A stretch of DNA of 64,000 nucleotides from Parascedosporium putredinis (lineage: Eukaryota; Ascomycota; Sordariomycetes; Microascales; Microascaceae), in assembly GCA_949357655.1 (NCBI GenBank), contig CASHTG010000021.1, positions 124,001 through 188,000 on the forward strand, in the 5' to 3' direction. The position numbers were made by a program, and so were the translations under genes. The notes under the pieces were generated by a model. The model did not search any database. It was given only the letters and a program-made list of their open reading frames with translations, and was not told the DNA's origin. Of the stretch, positions 12,037-23,564 are shown piece by piece. Position 1 is the stretch's first letter; each line of letters begins with the position of its first letter.

Positions 12037-13742
12037 ATGAAGACAAGCACCATCGCCGGCCTTTTCGCCGCTACCGGCCTTGTTTCGGCGGCGTCCAAGT
12101 GCAAGAGCCGGGATACCAGTAAGAAGACCTTTCCCTTTATCTCACGTCCCACTTCACGTACAGAACCCAGTTCCGTTTCTAGCTCTACATGAGCACATCT
12201 CCCGGTTCTTTATATTCTCCGCGTAAAAATTGAGAAAAGGGAACCAAAAAGAATCTAGGATTAGGAAAAGATATAAAGCGAGGGGAAGAACATCTACAAC
12301 ATCCTGCTAATCATATCCACCCTCTCCTACCATAGCCTCTAAACCCGAGGTCCTTGAACCGGCCCAGAACCGCGAGCTCGGCGCCCAGCGCCTCAAGTTC
12401 CGCTATGGACCCCTCCTCGTCCCCGGAGTCCACGACCCGGACACCATGGGCATGAAGGAGTTCCAGGGTTTCATTCAGCCCCCGTGCACCGACTGCTACA
12501 TCACCCACTACCAGGCCGGCCTCGAGTTCGAAGACGGCACCAACGCCAACGCCCACACGGGCATGTGGCTGCACCACACCGTCCTCTTCGACCTTAGCCA
12601 GCAGGACCCTATGTGCGAGGAAGCGCCCATCAGGCTCTTTGCGTCCGGAAACGAGCGCAGCCCCATCGACCTCTCCATCAACGGGTACGTGCTTGATATC
12701 CCTCGTTTCTTGCCCACATTTTATCTTCCCCTGTTTTCCCCTTTTGTTTTCTCCGAGCCAAAGAACGAAGACGTCGGAAGTCCCAATCTTCTCTCGTGGA
12801 AAGAGCGGAAGAGAGAAAGAGAGAGAGAGAGAGAATGGGGCGAAAGAAGGAAAGGAAGGAGAACCACAAGCAAAAAAACAATGAAACCCAATCTAACACA
12901 AGAACCTAGCACCCGCAACGCCGGCATCTACCTCCCCACCAACGCCAACGTCACCCACGTCACCGAACTCATGAACGAGTCCGCCCTCTCTCGCACCGCC
13001 TTCCTCACCACCGAGTACGAGTTCCTCCCCGCCGCCGCCGCCGCCGACGACTTCCGCGCCACCACCCCCTTCTGGCTCGACATCGCCGGCCCCTGCAGCA
13101 ACGGCCAGTACGCGCCCCCGACGACGCCGTCGCCTTCAACGCCAGCATCGCCTGGGACGCCACGTTCGCCGGCGAGATCCTCGCCACCATCGGCCACCTC
13201 CACGACGGCGGCCTCCGCCAGGATCTCCAACTCAACGGCGAGAACCTCTGCCAGCATACCGCCCGCTACGGCGAGGCCGCCGAGTTCATCACCCACGTCG
13301 GCATGTACGGCAACGAGGACACCACCGGCGCCGAGGGGGCGGACCACGATCACGGCGACGGCTCGCACTCCCACGACGAGAACGAGGACGCCCCCGCGGC
13401 CGGGAAGGCGAGGCCGGGCACGATCACGGTGCCGGGGAAGGCGAGGCTGACCATGACCACGGCGCTGGGGAGGGCGAGGCCGACCACGACCACGGCGCGG
13501 GCGAGGAAGAGGGCCACACGCACGAAGAGGAGGGCGGCCACGACCACGGCGCCGACGGCCACATCACCCACATTTCGTCTATCCGCAACTGCGATGAGCT
13601 CGGCCGATTCGCCGTCGGCGACGAGTTCTCCATCACGTCCTTTTACAACTTCACCCTGCACCCCGCCATGGCTGGGCACCACGGCGGCCTCGAGCCCGTC
13701 ATGGGCATCACTATTCTGTACGCGCTCAAGGACGAGGAATAA
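12037..13742 (+). CDS. Secreted His-rich protein, SURNod19-like
   Basis: A signal peptide (MKTSTIAGLFAATGLVSAAS) is followed by a beta-rich domain with GMWLHHTVLFDLSQQDP. A histidine pair in this setting is seen in SURNod19-type and copper monooxygenase-like proteins, so a metal-binding extracellular role is plausible but unproven. Exons are 12037-12118, 12336-12684 and 12910-13742 (donors GTAAGA and GTACGT); the protein is about 421 aa. Near the C-terminus an 11-residue unit of the form AGEGEAxHDHG repeats about three times, followed by more HxH motifs, then a conserved-looking end (ELGRFAVGDEFSITSFYNFT) and stop after ILYALKDEE. Frame breaks sit in CCCCC 13115-13119 and GGG 13402-13404; single added bases restore the repeat and the C-terminus. 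Family assignment is by eye. Confidence 0.75.
12811..12834. repeat. (GA)n microsatellite in intron 2 of the His-rich gene
   Basis: A run of GA units with one AAA interruption, lying inside the intron 12685-12909. Confidence 0.85.
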
Positions 13743-14250
13743 GTAGTTTGTGGGAACGATGTAGAGGCGCTATAAGAGCCGAGCCCGGGGGTGATCAGCA
13801 TCGAGAATATGGTTTGGCTGGGGTGGTTAATAACGGAATTTCTCCTTAAATCCTCGTAGCTTGGAAAATAGAAGAATATAAGAGTAAAAAAACATATAAA
13901 ACTAGCCAGGTTCTTTCGTTTAGGACAAGCGTTATCCACACATATCACCTCGTAGCATGGTAGGGTATATTAACATGCTGATCCCTAGACATCATAAAAG
14001 GGAGGGAGTCGAAAAGAGATAGACAGACAACAAAAACAAGCCATACCTCTTCTACAGTCACAACCCTAAACCTAGCTTTTTTCCTTGGTGAAAATTTTCA
14101 ACGAAACCGAGAAATGAAGAAATACCGTCTACGCCCACCCGCCTTTCCCTGCTTCTCCTTTCCCTCCTCGTTGCCATCGATAAAGGCGTCAAGACTGTGC
14201 TGTATGGTCTGTTTACTTCTTCTCCCTTCATTCGTGATCCCACCCAGCTT
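13743..14250. other. Convergent 3' intergenic region
   Basis: AT-richer spacer between the 3' ends of the His-rich secreted gene and SIR2. It would hold both polyadenylation regions. Nothing else is seen. Confidence 0.6.
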
Positions 14251-16192
14251 TCATCCCTCCTGCCTTGCGCCGTGAAACAATATCCTCACTGCGGATACCC
14301 AATTCCTTTGTATATCAATCCCCGTTGGTAAAAACCTACTGTTTCCTCCTTCCACCTCACTAAACACCCAGCGGCTCACAAAGCCATCAACCGAACCAAC
14401 GTCAACAGCCTGGCCCCGGGGAATCATCTCGTGCTCCAAATTCCAGCCCATGCGCCGACACAGCTCCGCGACGACGACGTCGCAGTCACCCAGTAGGTCA
14501 ATGTCGAAGTTTAAGTGGTCGACCGGGGTGCGAGAAATGTAAATCTGAGGCACGTGAGAGGGAGATAGCTGACAATCTCGCTGACGGGGAGACCTTGAGC
14601 GAGGTGCCGATGACGACGACGAGGTCGACGAGGTCGCGGTCGTGCTCGGTGAGGCGCTGACCAAAATCGTCGGGCAGAGCCTCGCCGAAAAAGGTAATGT
14701 CGGGCTTCATCACGCCGGCCTCGGGTATGTCAAACTCGGAGCCGTCGTCATCGTCGTCGTCGAAATCGTCAAAGTCGCGGCCCCCGCGCTTGCGCTTCTT
14801 GGCTTCGGCGCCGCGCGATCGTTTTCGCTTTCCCTTGCCGTTTCCGGCTGGGGGCCGCAGATTCTTGGTGCACTGCGGACAGCGGGGTAGGATGCCGTCG
14901 CGGATCTCGGGGAAGATGGACTCGCCGTCGGCCTTGTAGCCGCACTCGATGCATGTGGCGGTGGCGAAGGAGCCGTGGCACTGGACAAGCTTGCTGGGGT
15001 GGATGCCGGCCTTGGCCTCGAGGTTGTCGATATTTTGGGAGTAGTTTGTCAGGAGCTTCCCCTTCTCCTGCAAAAGGGCGATGAAGGCGTGGGTCGGGGT
15101 AAAACGGTCGGTGGAGGGTAGGATGTCCTTGGCCACGGAGTAGAAGACGGTGGGGTCCGCCTTGAACTGATCGATATCAAACACCTCTTGGGGGTCGCTG
15201 AGGCCCAGGTGCTCCAGTTTGGAGTAGAGACCGGTCCCCTTGGAACGGAAGTCGGGGATGCCCAAACTGGTAGAGATGCCGGCGCCGGTCAGGCAGATGA
15301 TGTTTTTACTGCGGCTAATGAGGTTGGCGGCGTCGTCGACCGTGTTGAACCGCGTCAGCTTGGCGCGCTTGGAGAGCTCCCGGGCGATGGCGAGGAGAGC
15401 AGGCTGTAGTACGCCTCGTCAGACTCGCCTTCCAGGAAGGAAGGGGGCCGGATGTTAAAGGCAGATAGTAGCTTCTTTGCTGTGTAGGCGCCCGAATCCA
15501 CGGTACGGCGACAAAACTCTTGGGGCCCTAGTTGGCGTAGTTGGCTGCGAAGACCAGCGGCCTCTTCCTGGGTACAGCAATCTGGGCCTGTTGTCCCGTG
15601 TTGGTCAACATTGTTATTATAACAACGGAAAATAAATGGTGCAAAAAACAAAGAGATAGGGAAAGATAAAAAAGGGGGCAAGAAGAAGTGAGAAAAGAGC
15701 GATTGTAAGAAGAACACTTACCCTCAGACCCATCTCGAGTCTCCATCAGCTCCTCAATAACATCGGCCAAAGTAGATTCGGTTTCCCAAGAGTCGATCAG
15801 ATGCTCATCTAATTCATGCAGCGCCGAGCCCTGGGAGCTCTCATCACCATCCTCGTCATTACCCCCTCCTCATCCTCACCATCACCTTCTTCCCCGTCAC
15901 TATCACCGGCGCGGGCCCCTGCCGCGGCCAGCCGAGAAGAGTTGTGCTGGCGATGCTGCTGCTGCTGCTGCCGCTGCTGAGTTTCCCTGGCCCTGGCCTG
16001 CGTTTTCGCCCTAGAAACGCGCGACGACGATGCGGAGGATGCACTGCCTTCGGGGAGTTGGCCGTCCCACGCGTCGCCGAGACTGGCCCAGAGCGAGTCG
16101 CCTGCTTGGCCAACGACGCGCCGTGGGCCCTGGTCGCCGATCTGGAATTCTTCATGGCGGATGGCGGTTGGCAAGAATCGATTGATCCACAA
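14251..16192 (-). CDS. SIR2: NAD-dependent histone deacetylase, sirtuin SIR2/HST1 type
   Basis: Class I sirtuins remove acetyl groups from histone lysines using NAD and silence chromatin in the nucleus. Visible motifs are IICLTGAGISTSLGIPDFRS (NAD binding), NYSQNIDNLEAKAGI, the catalytic HGSF, zinc cysteines CIEC and CPQC, MKPDITFFGE, VVVIGTSLKVSP and VPQIYISRTPVDHLNFDIDL. The N-terminus is disordered with a short poly-Q run (about 15950-15975) and an acidic region. The HELDEHLIDSW segment and the segment before GAGIS fit the N-terminal domain of the Sir2/Hst1 group. One intron, 15588-15721. A basic then Asp-rich insert (14717-14866) separates the zinc ribbon from the Rossmann part. Frame breaks: ccccc 15862-15866, about 15402-15407, gggg 14586-14589 and ggg 14560-14562. 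The start is uncertain: ATG 16192 keeps an open frame, and ATG 16155 would need another frame correction. About 600 aa. Confidence 0.93.
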
Positions 16193-19150
16193 GGGCTCAC
16201 CAAACTACTTTTGGGGGCGGCGGCGTTAGGGAAACTTCAATGAGCGTTAGACTCGGCCAGCCACCTTTAAACATGTGCATGCGCCTACGGCGAAGCACCC
16301 CCACCAGGCTAAGGATAAGGAAGCCGCCTCACAATACGCCCCGGCCGAAAACCCTCCCAATGAAGAACGGGGAGGAATTGAGGCCTAGCACCCTAATGTT
16401 TTGTTTTGGAAAAAAATATCGGGATGGACAAAGACCAAAGAAAAAAACCGGAACAGGTAACTAGCGTAGAGCAAGAACAGCGGACGGCAAGGACAGTCTG
16501 CCAGCCGTTTCAAGGTGATGCGGAAAGAAGCACGGTGTCCTAAATAGAGAACGGGCAGCCACAAGGCCAGAGGGAAGAAAAGAAGGGGGCAAATGAAGAA
16601 AAAGAGAGGTGGCCAGACAAACAACGAAGAGTGAGAAAGAGGAAGAGAGGGGAGTTGATCTCACAAGCAAACTTCAAAACGCCCCAATTGCCAAGGTCCA
16701 ACCCGCAAGGTTTGTTGCACAACTAAGGGCGAATCCAGGATGTGGAGGTCTATGGTTGGATAGAGGAAGGAGGAAGGAGTAAGGCAGCACCGGACGTTGT
16801 TGTCTCCGTGGATTGATGATAATAGCTCGCGCCAACTCGGTACATGTGGGAAATGAAAAATGATGGAATACTCGCCAGGTGCTAGCTCCCTAGAATCTTG
16901 GATCGGACGATTTGTGACGGCGTCTTGACGCCCCTCCCACACCCGTTTCTTAATGTATTTTCTACAACGATACCGGAGCCGACGAGCGGCGAGGGGCCGG
17001 GAGGAGAAGCTGAAAAAGGTGAAAAAGATAAAGAAAAATGGGAAAGGAAAAAAGGCAGGATCGATGCCTAGATGCACGAGGTGGAATAGGCTCCAGGGTG
17101 CAAGGGGCTAGTGGTAATATACAACGGTGAGGGGTTCGAATGGGCGTGACAGGGGCTAGAGGAGGTGCCGGGGAAGAAGAAGAAACCCCAAAGGAGGAGA
17201 AGAAGGGGTGGACAGGTTAGGGGGCTCCGTTCCGACTCGAAGAGCAAGTGGAAAAACTCTGGGGTTGTTCCGGGAATGTAGCTCGGTCGATGGAATGTTC
17301 GACGGTATAAGCTTAAGTTGGGTTGAATGGATACATTGATATCCATCCATTGTTACATGTACTACAGATGCCGGGAAATGGGACGTCGAGAAAAGTCGCG
17401 CCGTGCCGTGTCCGGATCCAACTTTGAAGGGCATCTCAAACATCCCAGGAAGATACGCGAACGCACACACACACACACAGATATAGACAGATGCACATAT
17501 ATATATATAAGTGAGAGAGAGAGGGAGCGGGAGAAAGATGAGGAATGGAGCTGGAGATTGGGGATAGGACTTGAAGGGGTTGCATGTCCGGCTTGTCGAT
17601 TCCGGTGACAGAAGAGTACATCTTAAGTATTCAAGATGGCGCATGCAGAGAACGTTCCAGTGTGATGGCCTGTGATATTTTAGGCATAGCTGAAAGTGGG
17701 AGAAACAATGTGGCATTCGGGGGAAAGTGCCAGAATATTGGGTCGTTGCCGGCGGCAAAGCACAAGTTGGGGGCGGGGAGACTGCATCAATGGATCCAAT
17801 GGATTGATGTATGGTGGATCATGGATGTATACAGAATGAGCACGATTCAACGACTGAAAAATAACCTAAAGGTGTATCAACCTTGATCCTACATCCATCT
17901 CTAGAGGGATCCATCCATCATCCATAAGTACCCATCTATTGATACATATGCCAATACATGCACTTTGATCCATCGAAGGGATCCGAGCAAGTCTGGGGGA
18001 GAAGAACTGCAGCTTTCTGATCGGACAATTCATTTCTTGAGTTCTACTTCGTCTTTGGACGGATAGCTAGACTGATGACCAGGAACTGATGGAAAATGTG
18101 GCTCATATATCTATTACTGAATACACTTATCAATATAAATGTGAACATACTCAACTGATCCATATCTCCGTGTATTTCACACAATGTAGATTCAATGGCC
18201 TCGGCACAGCGTGACGTGACAGCGATCGAAATAGTATCGCGAGGTATGGTAGACGCAAGGGAAATAAAGCGAGGAAATGGCGAGTAGACGGAGCACGAGC
18301 ACACCAACGGTCAACCGAACATGAAATCTTAGAAAAATCTGTCTCCTTTTTATATTGGGCCAGCGGGCATCAAGAGCACGCAACTACCGCTAATCATACA
18401 CTAAAGCCTATCCCCTTCCATCTCTCTCTGCTGTGTGTTTGTATGTATATATGTTTGTTTGTTTGTGTTTGTGTGCATATGTGTGTGTGTGTGTATATGG
18501 GTGTCTCCTCTCCTGGCCGGTCCCTCTTGGCTAAGATCAAGGGAATTAAAACAAGATATAGCAGAGGAAAAATAGCAACGGCGAAAGAAGAAGGGCAGAG
18601 ACAAAGGAACATGAACAAAATAAGGCCAAGGCAATTCCGATTTCCCATCAACGCCCCCTTCCAAAAGAGCAAGAGATTCTGTTTCTTTTGGTTTTGCAGC
18701 ACAACAATAAGGAGAACGAGAGGTAAAAGAAGAAACGATCAAGAAAATAAAAAGGAAAAGAAAACGCAAGGAAACTGATAAGCAAGACCCATGTCTATAG
18801 GAATGTTGTCGCTCATATCGTACAAGTTTGGATGCAGCAAAACTGAGGCGGAAAAAAAAAGAAAACGCAGTCAAAGAAAAGTGGTGGCGAGTGGTGGTCG
18901 CGGTAGGTAGAGAGACATAAAGGAAAAACAAAAAGAAATGTTGCAGTGGTCATGAAGCAAGCAAAAGGATCATGTTGTTGCTGGCTCGCTGTCGTTCTTC
19001 CCCTTCTCCGGCAGAGCTGCCAAAGTCGTCACAGCTCGCGTGGGTATAAAATGCAATGTGCCGTAGAATAATGATTTGCTCAAAGCGCTCCGTGCCGCGT
19101 ATCGTGTGCTGCGCGCTCTCCTATCCCTTCACTCGGCTCGCTGAATGGTT
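16193..19150. other. Intergenic, 3.0 kb, upstream of SIR2 and downstream of the Ca2+-ATPase
   Basis: No supported gene. It contains CA, TA and GA microsatellites around 17463-17525, a stretch rich in ATCCATC/GGATGGAT words (about 17785-17960), and a (TG)n-rich stretch near 18448-18497. Confidence 0.6.
18448..18497. repeat. TG/TTTG-rich simple repeat
   Basis: TTTG units pass into an uninterrupted (TG)n run and end in TATATGGG. Non-coding. Confidence 0.85.
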
Positions 19151-22100
19151 CTACTCCTCGGTCCTTTGCGCATTCAGGGATGCTTCCCTGTTGAGGGAGA
19201 GCTCTCCCCGCTCATCCCTCGAAGCCGACCGATCGATGGGCGACCATCCCGCGGCTACACCCGCGGCCACGATGCCTGCCATCACTGTCGGGGCTCCCAG
19301 CGCCGAGTTGGACCTGGACCTGATCGACCTCGACCTCTTGCGGTTGTCGGGCGATGCTGGTACCGTTGGTGGTCCGCCTCCGCCTACCGAGCCGAAGCTA
19401 TCTTCTCGGTCTGGCGTGCGAGGGGGCCTGATCGAGCTGGTTCTCGAATGCGAGGGGCTACGAGACCGCTGCATCAGCGTCTCGCGCGGATGCCGCATGG
19501 CAAACTTGAGGTTGTTGATGCGTCCGCCCTTGATCTTCTTGAGGAAGGTAAGTTCGTCGCGAATATCGGCGAGCGGGGCGGGGTAATGGTTAAATGCCTC
19601 CTCGTCGGAGATTGTGAGTCCTGGCACGTTGCTGTCGCTGCGCCTTTTCAAGTAGTCCGGCACCAACTTGAGGATCAACCGGTCAGGGATGAGACGAATC
19701 ACCATACCGAACGGGATGGAAACGAAACCAAGAACAATCGCCACAGCCCACAATACTGGTCCCTGGGGATCCTTGGTGCCCTCTGGAGGCGTGTTGATCT
19801 TGAAAGCGGGTCCTCCGACAAAGACGATCAAGACCTGACAACCGCACATGAGCGCGCTGATGATGAGGAAGATCTTGTTCTTGAAGATGCCTTCAAAGAT
19901 GTTGAATTCGTTGTCAAGACGTCGGTTACTAGAAAAAGGAGAGTTACGAGTTAGTCAACCGTTTTCTTCGTGCAGCGACGAGGGTGGTTTAGTTTCATTC
20001 ACTTACTTCCATTGGTTGAAGATTTGCATCCACACAAAAGTGTTGAACACGAGCGTCCCAATTGTCTCATCGTTGAGTTCCCACCTACCCGTCTCGGGAA
20101 GAACCTTGTTCTTGCCAAAGTAGATGAGGAACGTGATGGCGAGTTGGTACACGGCCTGTCCGAGAATCATCTTCCACATGGTCACCGAGATGATGGATGC
20201 GTTACGCCGTTCCGGCTTGCGATCCAGCACGCTATCGCGGGGGATCTGTGGCCAGGGCGAGCGCTGCCAGGGTATCCATAATCAGGTTGACCCAGAGAAG
20301 TTGCACGGCCGTGAGAACCGAGGACTCATCAGGGTTGGCGACCGCCGAAACAAAGGTCAGGATAACTGCAGTAACATTGACAGTCAACTGGAACTGGAGG
20401 AACCGCTTGACCGCGTCGTTGACTGCACGTCCCCACTTGAGCGCCTTGACAATCGAGTTGAAGTTATCGTCCATCAAGATGATGGACGACGCTTCCTTCG
20501 CGACCTCGGTGCCAGCAATGCCCATGGAGAAACCGACATCAGCCATCCTGAGAGCGGGCGCGTCGTTGGTGCCGTCGCCTGTAACCGCCACGATCTCGCC
20601 CTTGTCCTTGAGGCGCTTCACGAGAATGCGTTTGTCTTCAGGGCTGGAGCGTGCGAGGACGTGGAGTCGGGGATAATCTGCTCCTGCTCGTATTTGGACA
20701 GGTTCCTGAACTCGGGGCCTTCCATGACGATGCTGTTGGGTTGAAGGATACCGCACTCTCCGGCGATAGCTTGCGCCGTCATTTTGTTGTCGCCAGTCAC
20801 CATCCTGATGACGACGCCAGCATTCTGGCAGACGCGGACAGCCTCAGGCACGCCCTCCCTCAACGGATCCTGGATACCAACTACACCGACGAATATCATT
20901 TCGTGGAACAAGTCCTCGAACGGAATTTCCTTGCTGGTCTCATCACCCGTGTTGCGGCGGAATCGGCGGGGGCCACTGCTCAAAGTCCCGATAGGCAAGG
21001 CCAATGGTGCGGAGAGACCGGGAGGCGTAGTGGTTGATAAGCTTGTTGACCGTGCCAGTGTGCTCAGTTGTCATGCGGGTGAGTTCAAGGTCGCGAGCCG
21101 GGTCTTGAATCATCTGTGTGCATTTGCCAAGGACAATTTCGGAGGCGCCCTTGATATAGAGACGTGCCTTGTTCTTCTCACGCGCGACAACGATGCCCAT
21201 ACACTTGCGGCCGGAATCAAAGGGGATGAGCTGTAGAGTCGTGGCGTTTTCACGCTCCTCGCTGACGGGACCCATACCGAGGAAGTGCTTGCCGAAGAGC
21301 AGGAGCGCGGTTTCCGTCTTGGAGCCGATGAAAGTCATTTCACCGTCAACGTTGCCCTCAAACGCAGTCGAGTTGTAAGCGATAGATTCGACCAAGAGCT
21401 GCTTGACGGGTGTCGAGAGGACAGAGGCGAATTCCTTGGGAGTTACATCACCACTGGGGTCCATCATGGAGTCGGCCTCTTCGTCAGCCTCGGATCCGTC
21501 GCTGGGGCCTGGCTCACTAGCTCCGAAGCGATGGCTCGTACCGACAGTTCCAGCGACAACTTGCATCTTGTTCTGTGTCAAGGTGCCCGTCTTGTCCGAG
21601 CAAATGGTAGTTGCGTTGCCCATCACCTCGCAGGCCTTGAGATGGCGGACGAGGTTGTTGTCTTTGAGCATGCGGTTTGTAGCAAAGGCGAGGGCAAGGG
21701 TGACGGCGAGCGGAAGGCCCTCTGGAACGGCGACGACAATGATGGTGACCACGACGATAAAAATCTCCAAGAAATTTTGGCCCTTTTCGGCAGGAGTTTC
21801 TGTGGACTTGGGGAGACCAGCCAAAAACTTGATGAAGAGGACGATGAAGAGGAGGAGACCGGCGGCACCACCAATCTTGGCGATGTAAGTGGCAATCACG
21901 TTCAGTTTCGACTGGAGAGGCGTGATTTCGGGGTCTTCGTTGAGGGCCATCAAGGTTCTGCCGTAGGTCGAATAAATGCCGGTGGAAGTGCACATAAATG
22001 TACCAGCACCCTCCATCACGCGGGCTCCGGACTGAATAAAGGGATCGAGCTTCTTGACACTTTGGTGGTTACGAATGGCGGCGTACACCTCATCAGCCGG

Positions 22101-23564
22101 CTGCTTCTTGATGATGTCTGACTCTCCGGTTGCCTGAGACTCGTCGCACTTAACATTGAAACCTTGAATAAGAATACCGTCCACGGGGACGAGATCACCG
22201 GGTTCGAGATGGAGAACATCTCCAACCAGGATATCGAACACGGAGATTTCTTGCGTTTTTCCAGATCGAACAGCTTTCACGAGACGGTCCTGTTTCTTAC
22301 GGTTCAAGCGGGCGAATTGGCGTTCCTTGGAGTAATCGTTGAGGGAACCGACAACAACGACAATCACGATGGCGGCTATGATTGCGACACCCTCAACCCA
22401 CTCTACCCTGGGCTCATCTTCGTGGCCGGGGTTGGGAGCAAAGGTCTGATAGAGGCCAATAGCAAGGAGACGACGGCGGCGGCGGAGAGCAGCATGAGGA
22501 CTTTGTCGTTGTACGTGATCCACATGAGCTGGAGGAGGCTCTTGCCCTTCTTCTCAGGGAGTCTATTGTCTTTGAAGACGCGCTTTCGGTCGGCAAAGAG
22601 CCCCTTGTCGTCGCTGTGGTATGATTCTCCGGTCGACGGCCGCGTGTCGGTCGCTTTTTCCTTGCTATCAGGGACAATGCCTTCCGCAGCAAGCTTCTCG
22701 GAAGTTTCGCTGGGGCCCTTGACAGATTCCTCCGCGGTCCTGATAGCTTCGGCATAAGATATCTTTTTCGGAACGTTGACCTCTTCGGCGCTCAAGCCAG
22801 CCTTGCAGTCTGTTTGGAGACCCTTCTCCATACCTCGAAGACCACCGAGCTTGTAAAAGGCAGGCAAGCTCTTGGGGTTGAGCATCTTGTTCATTTGGCC
22901 GGGGTAAAAGCGAACGGATTGTTGTCGACCGTAAAGTCCTCCTCGCGCCCTTGATCCGGGGTAAGCGCATTCTCGTCATTCATAATCTTGTCGTTGGAAA
23001 ACTCGCTCGACTGTCTCTTCTTCGACGGATCGGGAGTGTTTGTCAACGCCGCCACAATCGTCTCCCTTGCGAAGAGACCACCGAACGGGACGCATCGTCG
23101 GACTCGAGCGAGTTCTGCCTCGACCGTAGGTTGCTAGGTACTGAAAGGAACGTTGGCGCGCCCACCCTTTCGGGGGCTCGAGGAGCAAGGGCACTCGATA
23201 CGTTGTGCGGACTCGTAGGCCGACTATCTTTGCTGTCGAACGAGGTAGTTCCGCGCAACTCGGACGCGGTCGTCGTCGCAGGGCTCACGCCCTCCTCTTG
23301 AGGCGACACCGGCGAATTACCCGATGCTCCAGGCGCGGCGGCTTGGGAGCCGTCATTTGGGTTGATGGCGGTGTCGATCGTTATCGTCGGACTATACAGA
23401 GTTAGACATGGTCATGAAGCTCTACAGGCGGAAGAGCAAACGAGGCAGAAAGACAGTAAAACATGCTGTTCGACTGCCTCCGCGAACATTGAGGGAACAT
23501 ACGCTCTAGGCCGTCGGACCGGCGCAGGCTCGCCATTGGCGGGGGCTTGATTGCTATCCGCCAT
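19151..23564 (-). CDS. P-type Ca2+-transporting ATPase, IIB type (PMC1/NCA family)
   Basis: Pumps Ca2+ out of the cytosol, at the vacuole (yeast Pmc1) or plasma membrane. ATG 23564 (MADSNQAPANGEPAPVRRPR). Motifs in order: DESQATGES (actuator loop), VPEGLPLAVTLALAFATNRM (helix 4, ion binding), CSDKTGTLTQNKM (phosphorylated Asp), YIKGASEIVLGKC (nucleotide domain), VTGDGTNDAPALRMADVGFS (hinge), then LLWVNLIMDTLAALALATD (helix 6) and further helices. Introns are 23392-23502 and 19929-20006. About 1,410 aa, with a long Ser-rich N-terminus and an Arg/Ser-rich C-terminal tail. Frame breaks lie near 23060, gggg 22901-22904, about 22466, ggggg 20968-20972, gggg 20669-20672 and ggggg 20239-20243; each is repaired by one base. 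Family identity is certain; which paralogue is not. Confidence 0.96.

Noticed and set aside
12037..13742. Reading the frame-broken His-rich gene as a pseudogene
   Set aside because: Only two single-base losses, both in homopolymers; splice sites, signal peptide, repeat and C-terminus are intact, as in the other genes of the window.
18527..18541. Fifteen bases (TTGGCTAAGATCAAG) identical, as I remember it, to the 5' part of vertebrate U2 snRNA
   Set aside because: The branch-site pairing element (GTAGTA) that must follow is absent, and no Sm site or stem-loop structure is seen. Treated as chance.
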